A stretch of DNA of 50,449 nt from Bacteriovorax stolpii (GCA_945860895.1 CAMASK010000013.1:1-50449), one strand, 5' to 3'. Counted from the first letter of the stretch, positions 34,173-43,740 are shown. Program-made: numbers and translations. Notes: generated by a model not told the origin, from the sequence alone.

Positions 34173-36053
34173 ATGAGATTAACTAATAAAGTATTAATTT
34201 GGTCTTGGTTGTTTTTTTTGCTTGTGTTTGGTGCATTGGTTTATGGTGCCTATTCTAAGTTAAAGCCAGCTTCATTAGTGTCTCTACTTAATGAACAAAT
34301 ACGAATAAGTTATCCAGGATCCAATCTAATGATTGGTGACATAGATTATGGATTCTCAATTGATTTTTCTCTTCGTCTATCACAACTCACCATTGAACAT
34401 AATAAAAAAACCATCGCGAGAGCTAAAGAAGTCCAGTTAGTCATCCCATGGTGGTTGATTCTCTTTAATCGTGGAAATGCCCATTTAAATATTACTTCTC
34501 TTGATATTTTTGTTTCTCCTGGCGTTTCGGATTCCATGAATAATTCAAAATCTGTCATAACAAAAATAAATCCTAATATTCAAGTTAACCTTCCTAAATA
34601 CTTACTGGATGCGCACTACACTTTACGTGCTAAAGATGTTTCCGTTAAAGAGTTAAATACGGATAGAAGACTTTTTACTCTTTCTAAATTACTTATTCGT
34701 GAATTTCAATACGGTAAAAATTCAGCTTTTGAGTTGAATTTTCCTATTAGTATTACTCGTAACAAAAAGAAAATTTCATCTAATTTATGGCTCTTCGGGG
34801 ATTTAACCCCTGAAATAAAAACTTGGACTCTAAATTATAGAGGCGAATTTAAAACAAAAGACACCTTTGATAATTTTCAGTTTGATGACTTAGTCATTCA
34901 TGGAAAATCGATTTTTAATCCTCATCAAGTCGATCTTGTATCAACGATTGATCTATTAATTGATAGAAAGAATATCGGGACTGGCAAAATCAATGCTAGG
35001 TATGATGAATTACTTCTCTTTGTAAAAGTAGACGAATTTCCTTTAGACTTTTTAACTATTTTCGGTGAAGAAATAAAAAATCCTTTCTGGTCTAAGCTTG
35101 AGGGTGATGCTCAAGGTGAAATAAGATTTCAGCGCAGCTTTGGCAAAAATACTTCCTTTTTGTCTGCAAAATTACATTTTCCTGGTGATTTTATTTTAGG
35201 TACTGATTCTAAAGTTGCTGGTAAATGGCAGTTAAGTTTTGAGAATGAAAAATGGGAAACGTCATTTTTTACACCCAATGGAGAAATAAGTTTTTTTCGA
35301 AGGACGGTATTGGACTTTGATAAGAATAAAATAAGTCAATATAGCCAGGAGATTGGTTTTAACGGTTTTAGTTTAAAAGAAGCCATGCTTGCGGTTGATC
35401 CTTTATCTAAAACATTAAATTCTAAATCCGAACAATATTATTCAACCTTTATTTCACTTAAAAAGTGTCTTGATGGTGACCGAGTCATAGATGGATCAAT
35501 CCGTTACGGTTCTACACCTTTTCAGACTTTCTATTTAGTTCAGTTGAAGGAAGGACAGAGTGCTTTAAATCTGGATTACCTTAACAAGTCTGCCAATCAA
35601 CAAATTAAAATTGATTTTACTGATTTCTTTTGGCACTCATCTTATCATTTTTTTGATCCATTTTTCTATTCTGCAGAGGGTACCATTAATGGCAGCATTG
35701 AGGGAAAATGGAGTCAACACTGGAGTTCGGGAAAATGGCTCTTCAACTTTAAAGCTCAGGGCTTAAAAAACTTAGAGGGTGAGTTTATGGATTTAAATCA
35801 TAATTTGTGGAGCTATTTTAATATTGATCCACTAATTTTTGAAAATCAAAAATGGAAAGGTAGTATTGTAAATTCTGCCATTAAATTGAGTGCTGTAATA
35901 CTTGAAGGTAAGGATATTTCTTTGATTTCAGGAAGTTTAACTACAACACCCAAATTGAAGTCTTATTTGACGCTAACTCATCCAAAAAATAAAAAGTGGA
36001 AACCAGTTAAAAAAGAAGTCACTGAAGTTTTTTGGAAAAAGGAAAATCCGTGA
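34173..36053 (+). CDS. AsmA-like membrane-anchored envelope protein
   Basis: A 626-residue protein. The N-terminal transmembrane helix (LIWSWLFFLLVFGALVYGAY) is followed by an AsmA-type start: LNEQIRISYPGSNLMIGDIDYGF, LRLSQLTIEHNKKTIARAKEV, VIPWWLILFNRGNAHLNITSLDIFVSP. The rest is an extended beta-rich periplasmic region up to residue 610, without Cys motifs or other domains. AsmA-like proteins link inner and outer membrane and affect lipid transport. AAGGAA precedes the start. It overlaps mtnA by a GTGA. Confidence 0.72.
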   Translation: MRLTNKVLIWSWLFFLLVFGALVYGAYSKLKPASLVSLLNEQIRISYPGSNLMIGDIDYGFSIDFSLRLSQLTIEHNKKTIARAKEVQLVIPWWLILFNRGNAHLNITSLDIFVSPGVSDSMNNSKSVITKINPNIQVNLPKYLLDAHYTLRAKDVSVKELNTDRRLFTLSKLLIREFQYGKNSAFELNFPISITRNKKKISSNLWLFGDLTPEIKTWTLNYRGEFKTKDTFDNFQFDDLVIHGKSIFNPHQVDLVSTIDLLIDRKNIGTGKINARYDELLLFVKVDEFPLDFLTIFGEEIKNPFWSKLEGDAQGEIRFQRSFGKNTSFLSAKLHFPGDFILGTDSKVAGKWQLSFENEKWETSFFTPNGEISFFRRTVLDFDKNKISQYSQEIGFNGFSLKEAMLAVDPLSKTLNSKSEQYYSTFISLKKCLDGDRVIDGSIRYGSTPFQTFYLVQLKEGQSALNLDYLNKSANQQIKIDFTDFFWHSSYHFFDPFFYSAEGTINGSIEGKWSQHWSSGKWLFNFKAQGLKNLEGEFMDLNHNLWSYFNIDPLIFENQKWKGSIVNSAIKLSAVILEGKDISLISGSLTTTPKLKSYLTLTHPKNKKWKPVKKEVTEVFWKKENP

Positions 36054-37108
36054 CAACAGATAATTACCGTCCAATTGTTTGGCGTGATAATAAATTATAT
36101 CTTTTAGACCAACGTTTGTTACCTCATATAGAGAGCTTCATTGAGGTTGTTGATCTTAAGGGATGTGCTGCCGCAATTAAAGATATGGTAGTTAGAGGCG
36201 CTCCATGTATTGGTTTTACCGCCATTTATGGAATGGCCCTTTGGGTAGGTGCTCATAAAAGCTTAACTACAGAGAGCTGTCGTCTTGCCTGCGATGAAAT
36301 GATTAATGCCAGACCTACAGCCGTTAATCTTTCTTTTGAAGTCAACCGCTGTTACTCATTAATGATGGAATCAATTAGGGCAGATGAAACACCAGCAAAG
36401 CTTTTTAGAGATTTGGTTAAATTTGGCGATCTGCAAATTAAAGAATCGCATGAGAAGAATACGCGCATGGCAGAGATTGGCGTTAAAGAATTAATGAGCA
36501 AAGTAGGAGATCGTAAATGGAAACTCATGACCCATTGTAATACGGGTTTTCTTGCTTGCGGGAGTCTAGGGACTGCTTTAGGTGTGATTTCTCATGCAAA
36601 CTCTCTAGGTAAGGTTGAACATGTTTATGCAGATGAAACAAGACCTTACATGCAAGGAACTCGGTTAACAGCTTTTGAATTGAGTAAAGAGAACATACCT
36701 TATAGTATCGTGGTTGAAGGAGCTGCTTCATATTTGTTATCAGGCGCAAATGTGGATGCAATCTTTGTAGGTGCTGATAGAATAGCAGCAAATGGTGATA
36801 CGGCCAATAAAGTTGGAACAGCTACACTAGCTATCGTGGCGAAACATTATAATGTTCCATTTTATGTTGTTGCACCAATTAGTTCTTTTGATACGACAAT
36901 TCCAAATGGCAAACATATTGAAATTGAAATGCGTGCAATGAATGAAATTACAGAACTCAAAGGTATCAAGCTTGCTCCAGTTGGTGCCTTGTCTGTAAAT
37001 CCTAGTTTTGATGTCACTGATCATCAATTTATCACCGGTATTATTTGTGAAAAAGGATTTATCAATCCGGCTCATCACGGGGAACTTTTAAAGGTGGTTA
37101 ACTCATGA
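36050..37108 (+). CDS. mtnA: S-methyl-5-thioribose-1-phosphate isomerase
   Basis: Methionine-salvage enzyme, also of the eIF2B-like family. 352 residues from GTG 36050, which overlaps the previous stop as GTGA and has AAGGA upstream; the frame is open to a TTG at 36032. Signature blocks are VVRGAPCIGFTAIYGMAL near 48, the catalytic Cys163 in MTHCNTGFLACGSLGTALG, ADETRPYMQGTRLTAFEL near 190 and catalytic Asp243 in FVGADRIAANGDTANKVGT. No other methionine-salvage gene is adjacent, so it may also act in 5'-deoxyadenosine salvage. It overlaps the next gene by 4 bases. Confidence 0.94.
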   Translation: MTTDNYRPIVWRDNKLYLLDQRLLPHIESFIEVVDLKGCAAAIKDMVVRGAPCIGFTAIYGMALWVGAHKSLTTESCRLACDEMINARPTAVNLSFEVNRCYSLMMESIRADETPAKLFRDLVKFGDLQIKESHEKNTRMAEIGVKELMSKVGDRKWKLMTHCNTGFLACGSLGTALGVISHANSLGKVEHVYADETRPYMQGTRLTAFELSKENIPYSIVVEGAASYLLSGANVDAIFVGADRIAANGDTANKVGTATLAIVAKHYNVPFYVVAPISSFDTTIPNGKHIEIEMRAMNEITELKGIKLAPVGALSVNPSFDVTDHQFITGIICEKGFINPAHHGELLKVVNS

Positions 37109-38037
37109 AAACCGATCTTCGTGCATCCATAGACATTGGCTCAAACAGTGTTCTTTTGCTTATTGCTGATTTAACTAACAATAAATTTAACGAAATCTCC
37201 AAAAGAAGCTACATCACTTCTCTTGGAAAAGATCTGGATAAGAACCAAGCCTTTCATCCAGAATCAATGCAAGCTACTTATGATGCGATTAAAGATTATG
37301 CTGAAGAGTGTGATACTCATAATATTCCCAGAGAACTAATTATCGCTACTGCTACAGAAGCATCTAGGGTTGCTCAGAATTCGACTGACTTTTTTATAAA
37401 AATTAAAAATGATTTAGGTGTGAATATCCAAACAATTACCACTCAAGCAGAAGCTTACTTCTCGACTAAGGGTATTCTTTTTAATAGTAAGTTTAATTCA
37501 GAAATCATAACGATTATGGATATCGGCGGAGCCTCTACTGAGTTGATAAAAGTAAATACTAAAAACTTTAACATCCTTGAAATGATAAGTTTGCCCATTG
37601 GCGCTGTTCGAGCCAGTCAATGGTTGGAAGATGGTTTGTTTGTTCAAAAACTTCAAAAGACTCTGATAGATTTTCGTGGTGAGATTGACAAATTTCAATC
37701 TCAAGAACTTTTCTGTGTTGCAGGTACTGTAACTTCACTAGGTAATATGCATTTACAGCATAAAGAATTTATTGAAGATGATGTCCATGGTTTGGTTTTA
37801 AAATCAGAAGATATTGATAATCTCTTTAAAAAATATTCTGACTATTTTCCTGCTGACTTCATGGGGAATTTCCCTTTTCTTCAAAAACGCTCTAATAGCA
37901 TTAAAGGTGGTTTGCATTTAGTTTATCACCTAGTTCATCGCCTTCTGGTAAAAGAAATAACCATTTCAACTTATGGTCTTCGTTTCGGTACGATACTTGA
38001 AGGTAAGATAAAGAAGGATTTTTTGCACGTCAGATGA
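37105..38037 (+). CDS. Ppx/GppA-family phosphatase
   Basis: A 310-residue ASKHA-fold phosphatase acting on polyphosphate or pppGpp. It has the N-terminal phosphate loop SIDIGSNSVLLLIADL, IATATEASRVAQNSTDFF near residue 75, the catalytic-Glu region QAEAYFSTKG and the second phosphate loop TIMDIGGASTEL near 140. GSVT-type AGTVTSLG lies near 205. It is of the short form without the C-terminal HD-like domain. Start ATG overlaps the mtnA stop (ATGA). Whether it is an exopolyphosphatase or a guanosine pentaphosphatase cannot be told. Confidence 0.9.
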   Translation: MKTDLRASIDIGSNSVLLLIADLTNNKFNEISKRSYITSLGKDLDKNQAFHPESMQATYDAIKDYAEECDTHNIPRELIIATATEASRVAQNSTDFFIKIKNDLGVNIQTITTQAEAYFSTKGILFNSKFNSEIITIMDIGGASTELIKVNTKNFNILEMISLPIGAVRASQWLEDGLFVQKLQKTLIDFRGEIDKFQSQELFCVAGTVTSLGNMHLQHKEFIEDDVHGLVLKSEDIDNLFKKYSDYFPADFMGNFPFLQKRSNSIKGGLHLVYHLVHRLLVKEITISTYGLRFGTILEGKIKKDFLHVR

Positions 38038-38080
38038 TGCCATGCTTAGGGAAACCGAGTCATTCATCCATCAAAATTTA

Positions 38081-38103
38081 GTGAAGAGGATTTTCCCCTT
38101 CAC
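38081..38103. terminator. Hairpin between convergent genes
   Basis: GTGAAG-A-GG and CC-C-CTTCAC form an 8-pair stem with a central mismatch between ppx/gppA and the convergent FliG-like gene. There is no clear T-run on either side, so it is a weak terminator candidate. Confidence 0.4.
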
Positions 38104-38133
38104 TGGAAATTGAATACAAAAAAATTAATTATA

Positions 38134-38568
38134 TTAGTAAAACTGAATAATACGATTGCGGTGAAGGCTCATCGCAAGATCAAGAATTTTTTGTTGAGCT
38201 TTGAAGCATTCATTTCTATTTGAAGTTAAATCTTTTTGCATAATATCGAAAGCCTTAATCGCCATATCTCGAGAGATCAGTGATAAAGCTCTTCTTTGAT
38301 TTTTTACATGCACCAAGCTTAGTGCCAGGCCTAGAATGGCTGGCTGAACTTGAGAGACAACAGTCTTTAAGCATTCATCCTTTAAATCCCAGATACTTTC
38401 AAATGATAAACACGATTCTGTGAGTTCTTTTGCCAGAGTAGGGTTTCTGAATCTTAGATTCTTTAGTAGTTTAGCTTTGTCAGATGCATCCATCTTTTGT
38501 AACAATTCAATAACCTGCTTTTTACCATTAATAAATACTCCACCATTCTCTAGATTCTTCTGACTCAT
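38134..38568 (-). CDS. Orphan FliG-like protein
   Basis: 144 residues from the second ATG (38568), which is 6 bases after AAGGAG; the first ATG at 38574 sits directly on the ribosome site. The sequence GKKQVIELLQKMDASDKAKLL, then RNPTLAKELTESCLSFESIWDL and DECLKTVVSQVQPAILGLAL, follows the armadillo-type middle domain of FliG, the flagellar switch protein. RRALSLISRDMAIKAFDIM resembles the start of the FliG C-terminal domain. It is less than half the length of FliG (about 330) and stands alone, so it is a FliG paralogue, perhaps a motor regulator or adaptor. The charged torque helix of the C-terminal domain is not evident. Confidence 0.6.
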   Translation of the reverse strand: MSQKNLENGGVFINGKKQVIELLQKMDASDKAKLLKNLRFRNPTLAKELTESCLSFESIWDLKDECLKTVVSQVQPAILGLALSLVHVKNQRRALSLISRDMAIKAFDIMQKDLTSNRNECFKAQQKILDLAMSLHRNRIIQFY

Positions 38569-38683
38569 CTGCATCTCCTTTCTAGATCGGACGACAAATT
38601 AGGATTCTCGATTCGTTTTTTATCTTTCTCTGCTTTTTTTATTTCATGTAATGTTCTATGAATTTTTTAGACATGACTAAAAT

Positions 38684-38717
38684 CCTTTAATGAAAGGTAA
38701 TGCCTTTCATGGCATTA
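38684..38717. promoter_or_regulatory. Nested inverted repeats over the thiolase promoter
   Basis: Three overlapping inverted repeats: CCTTT-AATG-AAAGG (38684-38697), TGAAAGG-TAATG-CCTTTCA (38691-38709) and TAATGCC-TTTCAT-GGCATTA (38698-38717). Neighbouring pairs cannot form together. They lie just upstream of a TATGAT -10 box (38723-38728), so they cover the -35 region. A repressor operator is the simplest reading. Confidence 0.5.
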
Positions 38718-38765
38718 TTAATTATGATACAGAGATAGTTATTGACCTCACAAGGCAGGCAAAAA

Positions 38766-39950
38766 ATGATGGGTCAAAAGGCGCGAGTTTTCATTATTAA
38801 TGGTAAACGTACTCCATTTGGTAAGTTCGGTGGAAGTTTAGCCGGAATTACCCCTGTAAATTTAGCCGTCTATGCGACTAAAGCTTTAATTGAAGAGAAT
38901 AAAATTAAAGTAGATACTATCGATCAAGTAATCTTTGCCAACGTTATACCTTCGTCAGCGGATACCCTATATGCAGGCAGACATCTTGCATTGAAGTCTG
39001 GACTTAAAATTACGACTCCTGGAACTAATGTTAACCGATTATGTGGATCTGGAATTCAAGCTATCATCGATGCAGCCCGCTTAATCAGAAGTCAGGAGGC
39101 ACACGCTTTAATCGTAGCTGGCGCAGAGACTATGTCAATGGTTCCTCATTTAGTTTATGGCAGTCGCTTTGGAACAAAATATGGCAACCTTCAAACCCAA
39201 GATCTATTACTCGATACTCTCTATGATAAATTTGCGGAACTTCCAATGGGCATTACTGCTGAAAACTTGGCGGAGGAATTCAAAGTTACAAAAGCGGAAG
39301 CAGACGATTATTCTTATAGATCTCATTGTAAGGCCAATCAGGCATATGAAGCTGGCTTAATTCAGCCTGAGATTACACCAATAAATTTTGATCGAGTTGA
39401 GTGCTTGAAAGATGAACATCTTAGAGAAGATGTCACTTTAGAACAAATTAAAAAATTAAGATCAACTTTTAAAAAAGATGGAACTGTATCTGCAGGTTCG
39501 GCGTCTGGAATAGTTGATGGGGCTTGTGCTCTACTAATTGCCAGCGAAGATTATGTCAAAAAAAATAATCTGAACCCAATTGCTGAAATTATTGATGGAC
39601 AGGTTGTTGGAGTAGATCCTTCAAAAATGGGAATAGGTCCTGTTCCTGCTATTACTCAATTACTTGAAAAACAAAATAAAAAAATTTCAGATATTGATTT
39701 TTTTGAAATTAATGAGGCCTTTGCGTCTCAAGTAATATCCTGTCAGCGAGCCCTTGAAATTCCCTCTGAAAAATTAAACGTCTGGGGGGGAGCAATAGCA
39801 CTTGGTCATCCATTAGGAGCCACTGGACTAAAAATAACGCTAACTCTTGCTCGACAATTGCAGCATTTTCAAAAAGATGTTGGTATATCCAGCGCTTGTA
39901 TCGGTGGTGGACAGGGTATTGCTCTATTAATTAAGAGAGTCTCATGTTAA
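38766..39950 (+). CDS. Acetyl-CoA C-acyltransferase (thiolase)
   Basis: Thiolase that condenses or cleaves acyl-CoA (acetoacetyl-CoA or 3-ketoacyl-CoA). 394 residues from ATG 38766; a TTG at 38742 and an ATG at 38769 are alternatives. The active-site residues are present: Cys93 in NRLCGSGIQAI, His348 in ALGHPLGATG, Cys378 in SSACIGGGQG, plus the NEAFAS loop near 318. The KRTPFGKFGG start is typical. No other beta-oxidation or ketone-body genes are adjacent, so direction and chain length are open. It overlaps the next gene by 7 bases. Confidence 0.92.
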   Translation: MMGQKARVFIINGKRTPFGKFGGSLAGITPVNLAVYATKALIEENKIKVDTIDQVIFANVIPSSADTLYAGRHLALKSGLKITTPGTNVNRLCGSGIQAIIDAARLIRSQEAHALIVAGAETMSMVPHLVYGSRFGTKYGNLQTQDLLLDTLYDKFAELPMGITAENLAEEFKVTKAEADDYSYRSHCKANQAYEAGLIQPEITPINFDRVECLKDEHLREDVTLEQIKKLRSTFKKDGTVSAGSASGIVDGACALLIASEDYVKKNNLNPIAEIIDGQVVGVDPSKMGIGPVPAITQLLEKQNKKISDIDFFEINEAFASQVISCQRALEIPSEKLNVWGGAIALGHPLGATGLKITLTLARQLQHFQKDVGISSACIGGGQGIALLIKRVSC

Positions 39951-41242
39951 TTAAAAGTGACTTTGAAGATTTTAAACTTTGGCTTGATCTTGATATCAAT
40001 TCAATTGCTTGGGAAGGTCGTTTCGCTGAATCATTTAGTGGTTTTTGGGAATCTTTTTTTAAAGATCAAACTGAGCCTAAGGAATTGGGCGAACGTTTTG
40101 AATATGCTAAAAAAATTGCTAAATCCGGGCCTTTAATTTCCTGGCTAACTTGGTTGTTTGAAAAATTTATTGCTTTTATTTTTATTAATAAAGATCTTTC
40201 GGTAAGAGAGATCTCGATTCTTTATGATCTGCCAGAAAGATACATTGCAACTATTCTTAGAGATCATTTGATAAAAGTTTATCCCACCTATGAGGATCTA
40301 ATAAACGATAGATTTCAAATCGGGAATGTGAGTTCTCAAAACCTCTTCATCACATTTAAGGAAATTGAAGAAGTAATGGGCAGTGATGCCAGAGTTAAGG
40401 GTACTTTTGAAGATGATATTCTCGCTCATATGGAAGTCACCCTTTATCCAGACTGGCCGAACCTGGTAAAAGAATTAAGGAAAGATATTCTTTTGTTAAA
40501 AGTTGATTTCAAAAATTTAACTAAACGTACAGCTTTTAAAAAACAAATAAGATTCATGCAAGAAATCATTGTGTTGTTACTTATCTTGAGTGCCATTGTT
40601 TTTGCATTAAAGAATTCTAATAAGTGGTATGAGGATTATTTGGTCAACAAGATTACATTGTTTGAACCAAATTTTTTCTGGCTGGACAAATCAATTACTT
40701 ATCAAGAACAGGATTTGCTTGCCCGACAAACTATAGATCTATCAAATAAAGAATTAGAGGAGCTAGAAAAGATTGAAGCTCAACAGGTTTTTTCTGATGA
40801 AAAAATCGGTTCTCGATACGATCCCGAATCAGATGTAACCGTGCTCGATTCCGTTGAAGATGTTCCAAAAAGTTTTGGTGAAGCTGAAACTGAGCAGTCT
40901 GCTTACGAAGAAAATAAAAAGGGTGGATACCGCGATAGCTCTTACGGCTCAAGCACTAAGAAAGCTTACCGCATTCTAATGGCTTCAGTTGAGCCGGTCA
41001 TGATAAAGTCTAAAATTTTGCCATTAATTTCTAAATATGGAATTTCACAGGTTGATAACGTTAAGCCTGGAACGCAGATTCCCGGTGGACTTTATTTCAA
41101 TTTAAATGTTCCCTCTAAAAATTTAAAAGATTTTATCTCTAAGGTAAGTGGTTTTGCAGAAGCCACTATATTTGAAAGTAGTTCTCAGGGCGGGGATATA
41201 GCAGGTAAGAACAGAGTTTTTATCTGGGTTAAATCAATCTAA
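39944..41242 (+). CDS. Single-pass membrane protein of unknown function
   Basis: A 432-residue protein. The N-terminal 200 residues are cytoplasmic and mostly helical; a segment REISILYDLPERYIATILRD looks helix-turn-helix-like. One transmembrane helix (IIVLLLILSAIVFALK) lies near residue 210-225. The outer part has an acidic, low-complexity stretch (ELEELEKIEAQQVFSDEKIG, DSVEDVPKSFGEAE, GGYRDSSYGSSTKK), then a C-terminal globular domain of about 110 residues (YRILMASVEPVMIKSKILP, GGLYFNLNVPSKNLKDFI). This layout recalls anti-sigma or transmembrane regulators, but no family is recognised. It overlaps the thiolase gene by 7 bases. Confidence 0.6.
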   Translation: MLIKSDFEDFKLWLDLDINSIAWEGRFAESFSGFWESFFKDQTEPKELGERFEYAKKIAKSGPLISWLTWLFEKFIAFIFINKDLSVREISILYDLPERYIATILRDHLIKVYPTYEDLINDRFQIGNVSSQNLFITFKEIEEVMGSDARVKGTFEDDILAHMEVTLYPDWPNLVKELRKDILLLKVDFKNLTKRTAFKKQIRFMQEIIVLLLILSAIVFALKNSNKWYEDYLVNKITLFEPNFFWLDKSITYQEQDLLARQTIDLSNKELEELEKIEAQQVFSDEKIGSRYDPESDVTVLDSVEDVPKSFGEAETEQSAYEENKKGGYRDSSYGSSTKKAYRILMASVEPVMIKSKILPLISKYGISQVDNVKPGTQIPGGLYFNLNVPSKNLKDFISKVSGFAEATIFESSSQGGDIAGKNRVFIWVKSI

Positions 41243-43071
41243 GGTTTTTTATCTTCTTTTTTTCCCAAGATCATATCAATAATCCCTCCGCCAGCAATTG
41301 AAGTGTCGTCCATTTTATTACCATTTTTCTCAGCGTCGTCCTGAATTCCTGTAAAGAGCGTAGTATCCACTTTATTGCTATCAAAACCTTTCAATTCTTT
41401 ATTCCAGCCACTTAAGTTTCGACCTACTTCTTTACCACTGCTATCAACTAGGTTGAGCTGACTTGTAATGATATTATTGAACATCATTACTTGTGCCATA
41501 CGAGCACGTTCTTCTTTTGAATCTTTAATGTTGTTGAGTTTCATTTCATTAATGGCATTCGGATCACTCGCCAGCGCCTTCTTTTCCTCTGCTTCAGAAA
41601 TTTGTCTTTTACCAACTTTTAATTTCAAACTCTCGATCTCTGCGACTTTTCGTGCATCATAGATTTTTCCGATCTCAGCTTCCATTTCAGCAGGCAGCAT
41701 GGAATTGTCATTTAATTTATTCAAAAGATCATAGTGTCCATTGTCTTCGAGATATTTTTTCAAATCATCCACTTTTTTTGTAGCAAGTTCTTTGACTCTT
41801 GCCATTTCAAGTTCACGCTTTAGGTTCATATTGGCTTCAGTAACAAATATAGCTTTATCCAATGATTCATCTTTGGTGACCAAATACTCATCGCATTCTT
41901 TGTCTTGACCCGGATTGGTTTTACACTTTTGATACAAATCATCTAATTCATTTTCTTTATTAGACTCCAGCATGTCGGTGGAAGAAAAACTGGTAATTTC
42001 ATCTAATGATTCTTCACCCTCGCCCTTACCACGCTGATAAACCTTGGAGTTTTCAAGCATCTGAATTGCAAAGGAGCCTTTATTTTCCCCACGCTCGTCA
42101 AATTGCTTGGCGACTTTTGCAGTATTGGCCATGAGGACTTTGATATTTTGAAGTCGTTCCATCGTTAAGCAGGCATTCGCTCCTCTGGACATCGTTCCTG
42201 TTGCAGTCGTACTTTCATTCTTGGCAGATTTATCTACTTCAATACTTTTTTTAAATTCGGTACAAAGAAGAGGAATAGATTTCTGGCAGTAATTAAAATA
42301 GTTTTTGTAGTCATCGCCATTGATTGGTGCGGAACCAGCGGCTAACCCACTTACCAGAGAACCATAGACATCTTTTTTATCATTTATATCTTTTATTTTT
42401 GTACCATCAAAGTAAGAAGGTTTTCCATCATCTGTAAGTTCTCCAACAAGAGGCTCACCTTTAGCATCAACTTTGCCTTGCATGACTGCCCACTGATCAC
42501 TAAAATTTGCAGCTCCGGTTGTTTTTAGTCTTAAATTTTCAAAACAAAAGCGCGATACTTCGTACAGAGCATTCTTAACCAGTTGGTTAGTATATAGATC
42601 GATAAATACTTTCTGATCAACTGATTTATGATTTTTCCATTTCATGGATTCAAGGATTTTCTTAGGGTCCTTTTCGTTTGGGTCTCTACCTGTTAGCGCT
42701 TTAGTCATTTTACTTGATAGATAATTTGTAATCTCTTGAACGTTTTTACTTTTAATTAATCCATGGCTTTCGAGTTTTAGTTCATCGGCCATTTTATATA
42801 AAGCTTCACCTTTAGTGTTAGCAATTTTCTTTTTGAAACAATCAGTGGCATCTTGTAATTTTTTTGTTTTTTTTGGCCCATCGTCAGTCGATATAAATTC
42901 ATAATCTTTTTTACAGTCAGAAAACTCACTTGAGCCGGCAAGCATTTTTTCTACTTCACCATCCTTAACTACAGTTAAGAATTTTTGAGTAATGTTTTTA
43001 TCATTTATTTCTTGGACTTCGGCCAAGGCAGAATAAGAGAACAAAATGAGAGATAAAATGTGCTTTTTCAT
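41239..43071 (-). CDS. Large secreted helical protein of unknown function
   Basis: A 610-residue protein with a signal peptide (KKHILSLILFSYSALAEV). The mature part is rich in Lys, Glu, Asp and Asn and almost entirely predicted helical by eye, with scattered Cys (DCKKDYEF, DCFKKK, YCQKSIPLLCTEF, CKTNPGQDKECDEY) that could pair. The C-terminal 130 residues are methionine-containing coiled-coil-like (MLPAEMEAEIGKIYDARKV). It converges with the preceding gene with a 4-base overlap. I recognise no family; an exported or periplasmic structural protein is likely. Confidence 0.65.
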   Translation of the reverse strand: MKKHILSLILFSYSALAEVQEINDKNITQKFLTVVKDGEVEKMLAGSSEFSDCKKDYEFISTDDGPKKTKKLQDATDCFKKKIANTKGEALYKMADELKLESHGLIKSKNVQEITNYLSSKMTKALTGRDPNEKDPKKILESMKWKNHKSVDQKVFIDLYTNQLVKNALYEVSRFCFENLRLKTTGAANFSDQWAVMQGKVDAKGEPLVGELTDDGKPSYFDGTKIKDINDKKDVYGSLVSGLAAGSAPINGDDYKNYFNYCQKSIPLLCTEFKKSIEVDKSAKNESTTATGTMSRGANACLTMERLQNIKVLMANTAKVAKQFDERGENKGSFAIQMLENSKVYQRGKGEGEESLDEITSFSSTDMLESNKENELDDLYQKCKTNPGQDKECDEYLVTKDESLDKAIFVTEANMNLKRELEMARVKELATKKVDDLKKYLEDNGHYDLLNKLNDNSMLPAEMEAEIGKIYDARKVAEIESLKLKVGKRQISEAEEKKALASDPNAINEMKLNNIKDSKEERARMAQVMMFNNIITSQLNLVDSSGKEVGRNLSGWNKELKGFDSNKVDTTLFTGIQDDAEKNGNKMDDTSIAGGGIIDMILGKKEDKKP

Positions 43072-43167
43072 ATGCCTATTTTATCGGAAGAAAGGCAAGA
43101 AACACTTATCTAGTTAAGTTTATGACTAAAAACGCTTTTTAAAGACATAAATTTCAATAAGTTATGG

Positions 43168-43740
43168 CTACATCGCATCCCGGGAAATCCCAAATAATGC
43201 CTTTAGCTCCCCCAATAAATTATGGCTTTTACCCAAGTAATGCCATTGGCGGACAAACCCAATGGCCATAGCAGCAAAAAATCCATAGGCCACTCCTGAG
43301 TGAATGACCTTAGTCACCAGACCCGTATCATGAGCTCCGCCTAATAAAAATGCGATAGTTCCAAGTACCAACATAAGAATAGTCCATGGAATAGTTTGAC
43401 GTTTGGAGAGGGTTGTTTCGTGAACAAAACGCGCCACTTTCTTTTTATAAGGTTCAAGATCCAAAGGAGGATTATCAAATAGTTCAGTCAAATTTCCCTG
43501 ACTATTAAGGGCATTCCAGACATTTTCCACTAATCGAGCAACGCCAATAAAGTAAAACATCACGAAAGCCTGAATAAAGATCACGAATATGAAGGTGGGA
43601 ATGGCCAACTGAATGTGTCCATAGTTCATGACATCAAACCAACCCAACGCCACTCCAGCGGTCAAAGCAATGCCAATAATCATCACAATCAATAAAAATC
43701 TCAGCAAATAGGCCATAAGAGCTTCCAATTTAGAGGTCAA
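43168..43740 (-). CDS. Four-helix inner-membrane protein of unknown function
   Basis: A 190-residue protein with four hydrophobic segments: LLRFLLIVMIIGIALTAGVAL, IPTFIFVIFIQAFVMFYFIG, TIPWTILMLVLGTIAFLLGG and VIHSGVAYGFFAAMAIGFV. The loop between helices 2 and 3 is about 60 residues and charged. One His (in VIHSGV) and HYLGKSH at the end could bind haem or metal, but that is speculation. It is divergent from the HEAT-repeat gene that heads the cytochrome operon, so it may be a respiratory accessory protein. Confidence 0.65.
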   Translation of the reverse strand: MTSKLEALMAYLLRFLLIVMIIGIALTAGVALGWFDVMNYGHIQLAIPTFIFVIFIQAFVMFYFIGVARLVENVWNALNSQGNLTELFDNPPLDLEPYKKKVARFVHETTLSKRQTIPWTILMLVLGTIAFLLGGAHDTGLVTKVIHSGVAYGFFAAMAIGFVRQWHYLGKSHNLLGELKALFGISRDAM

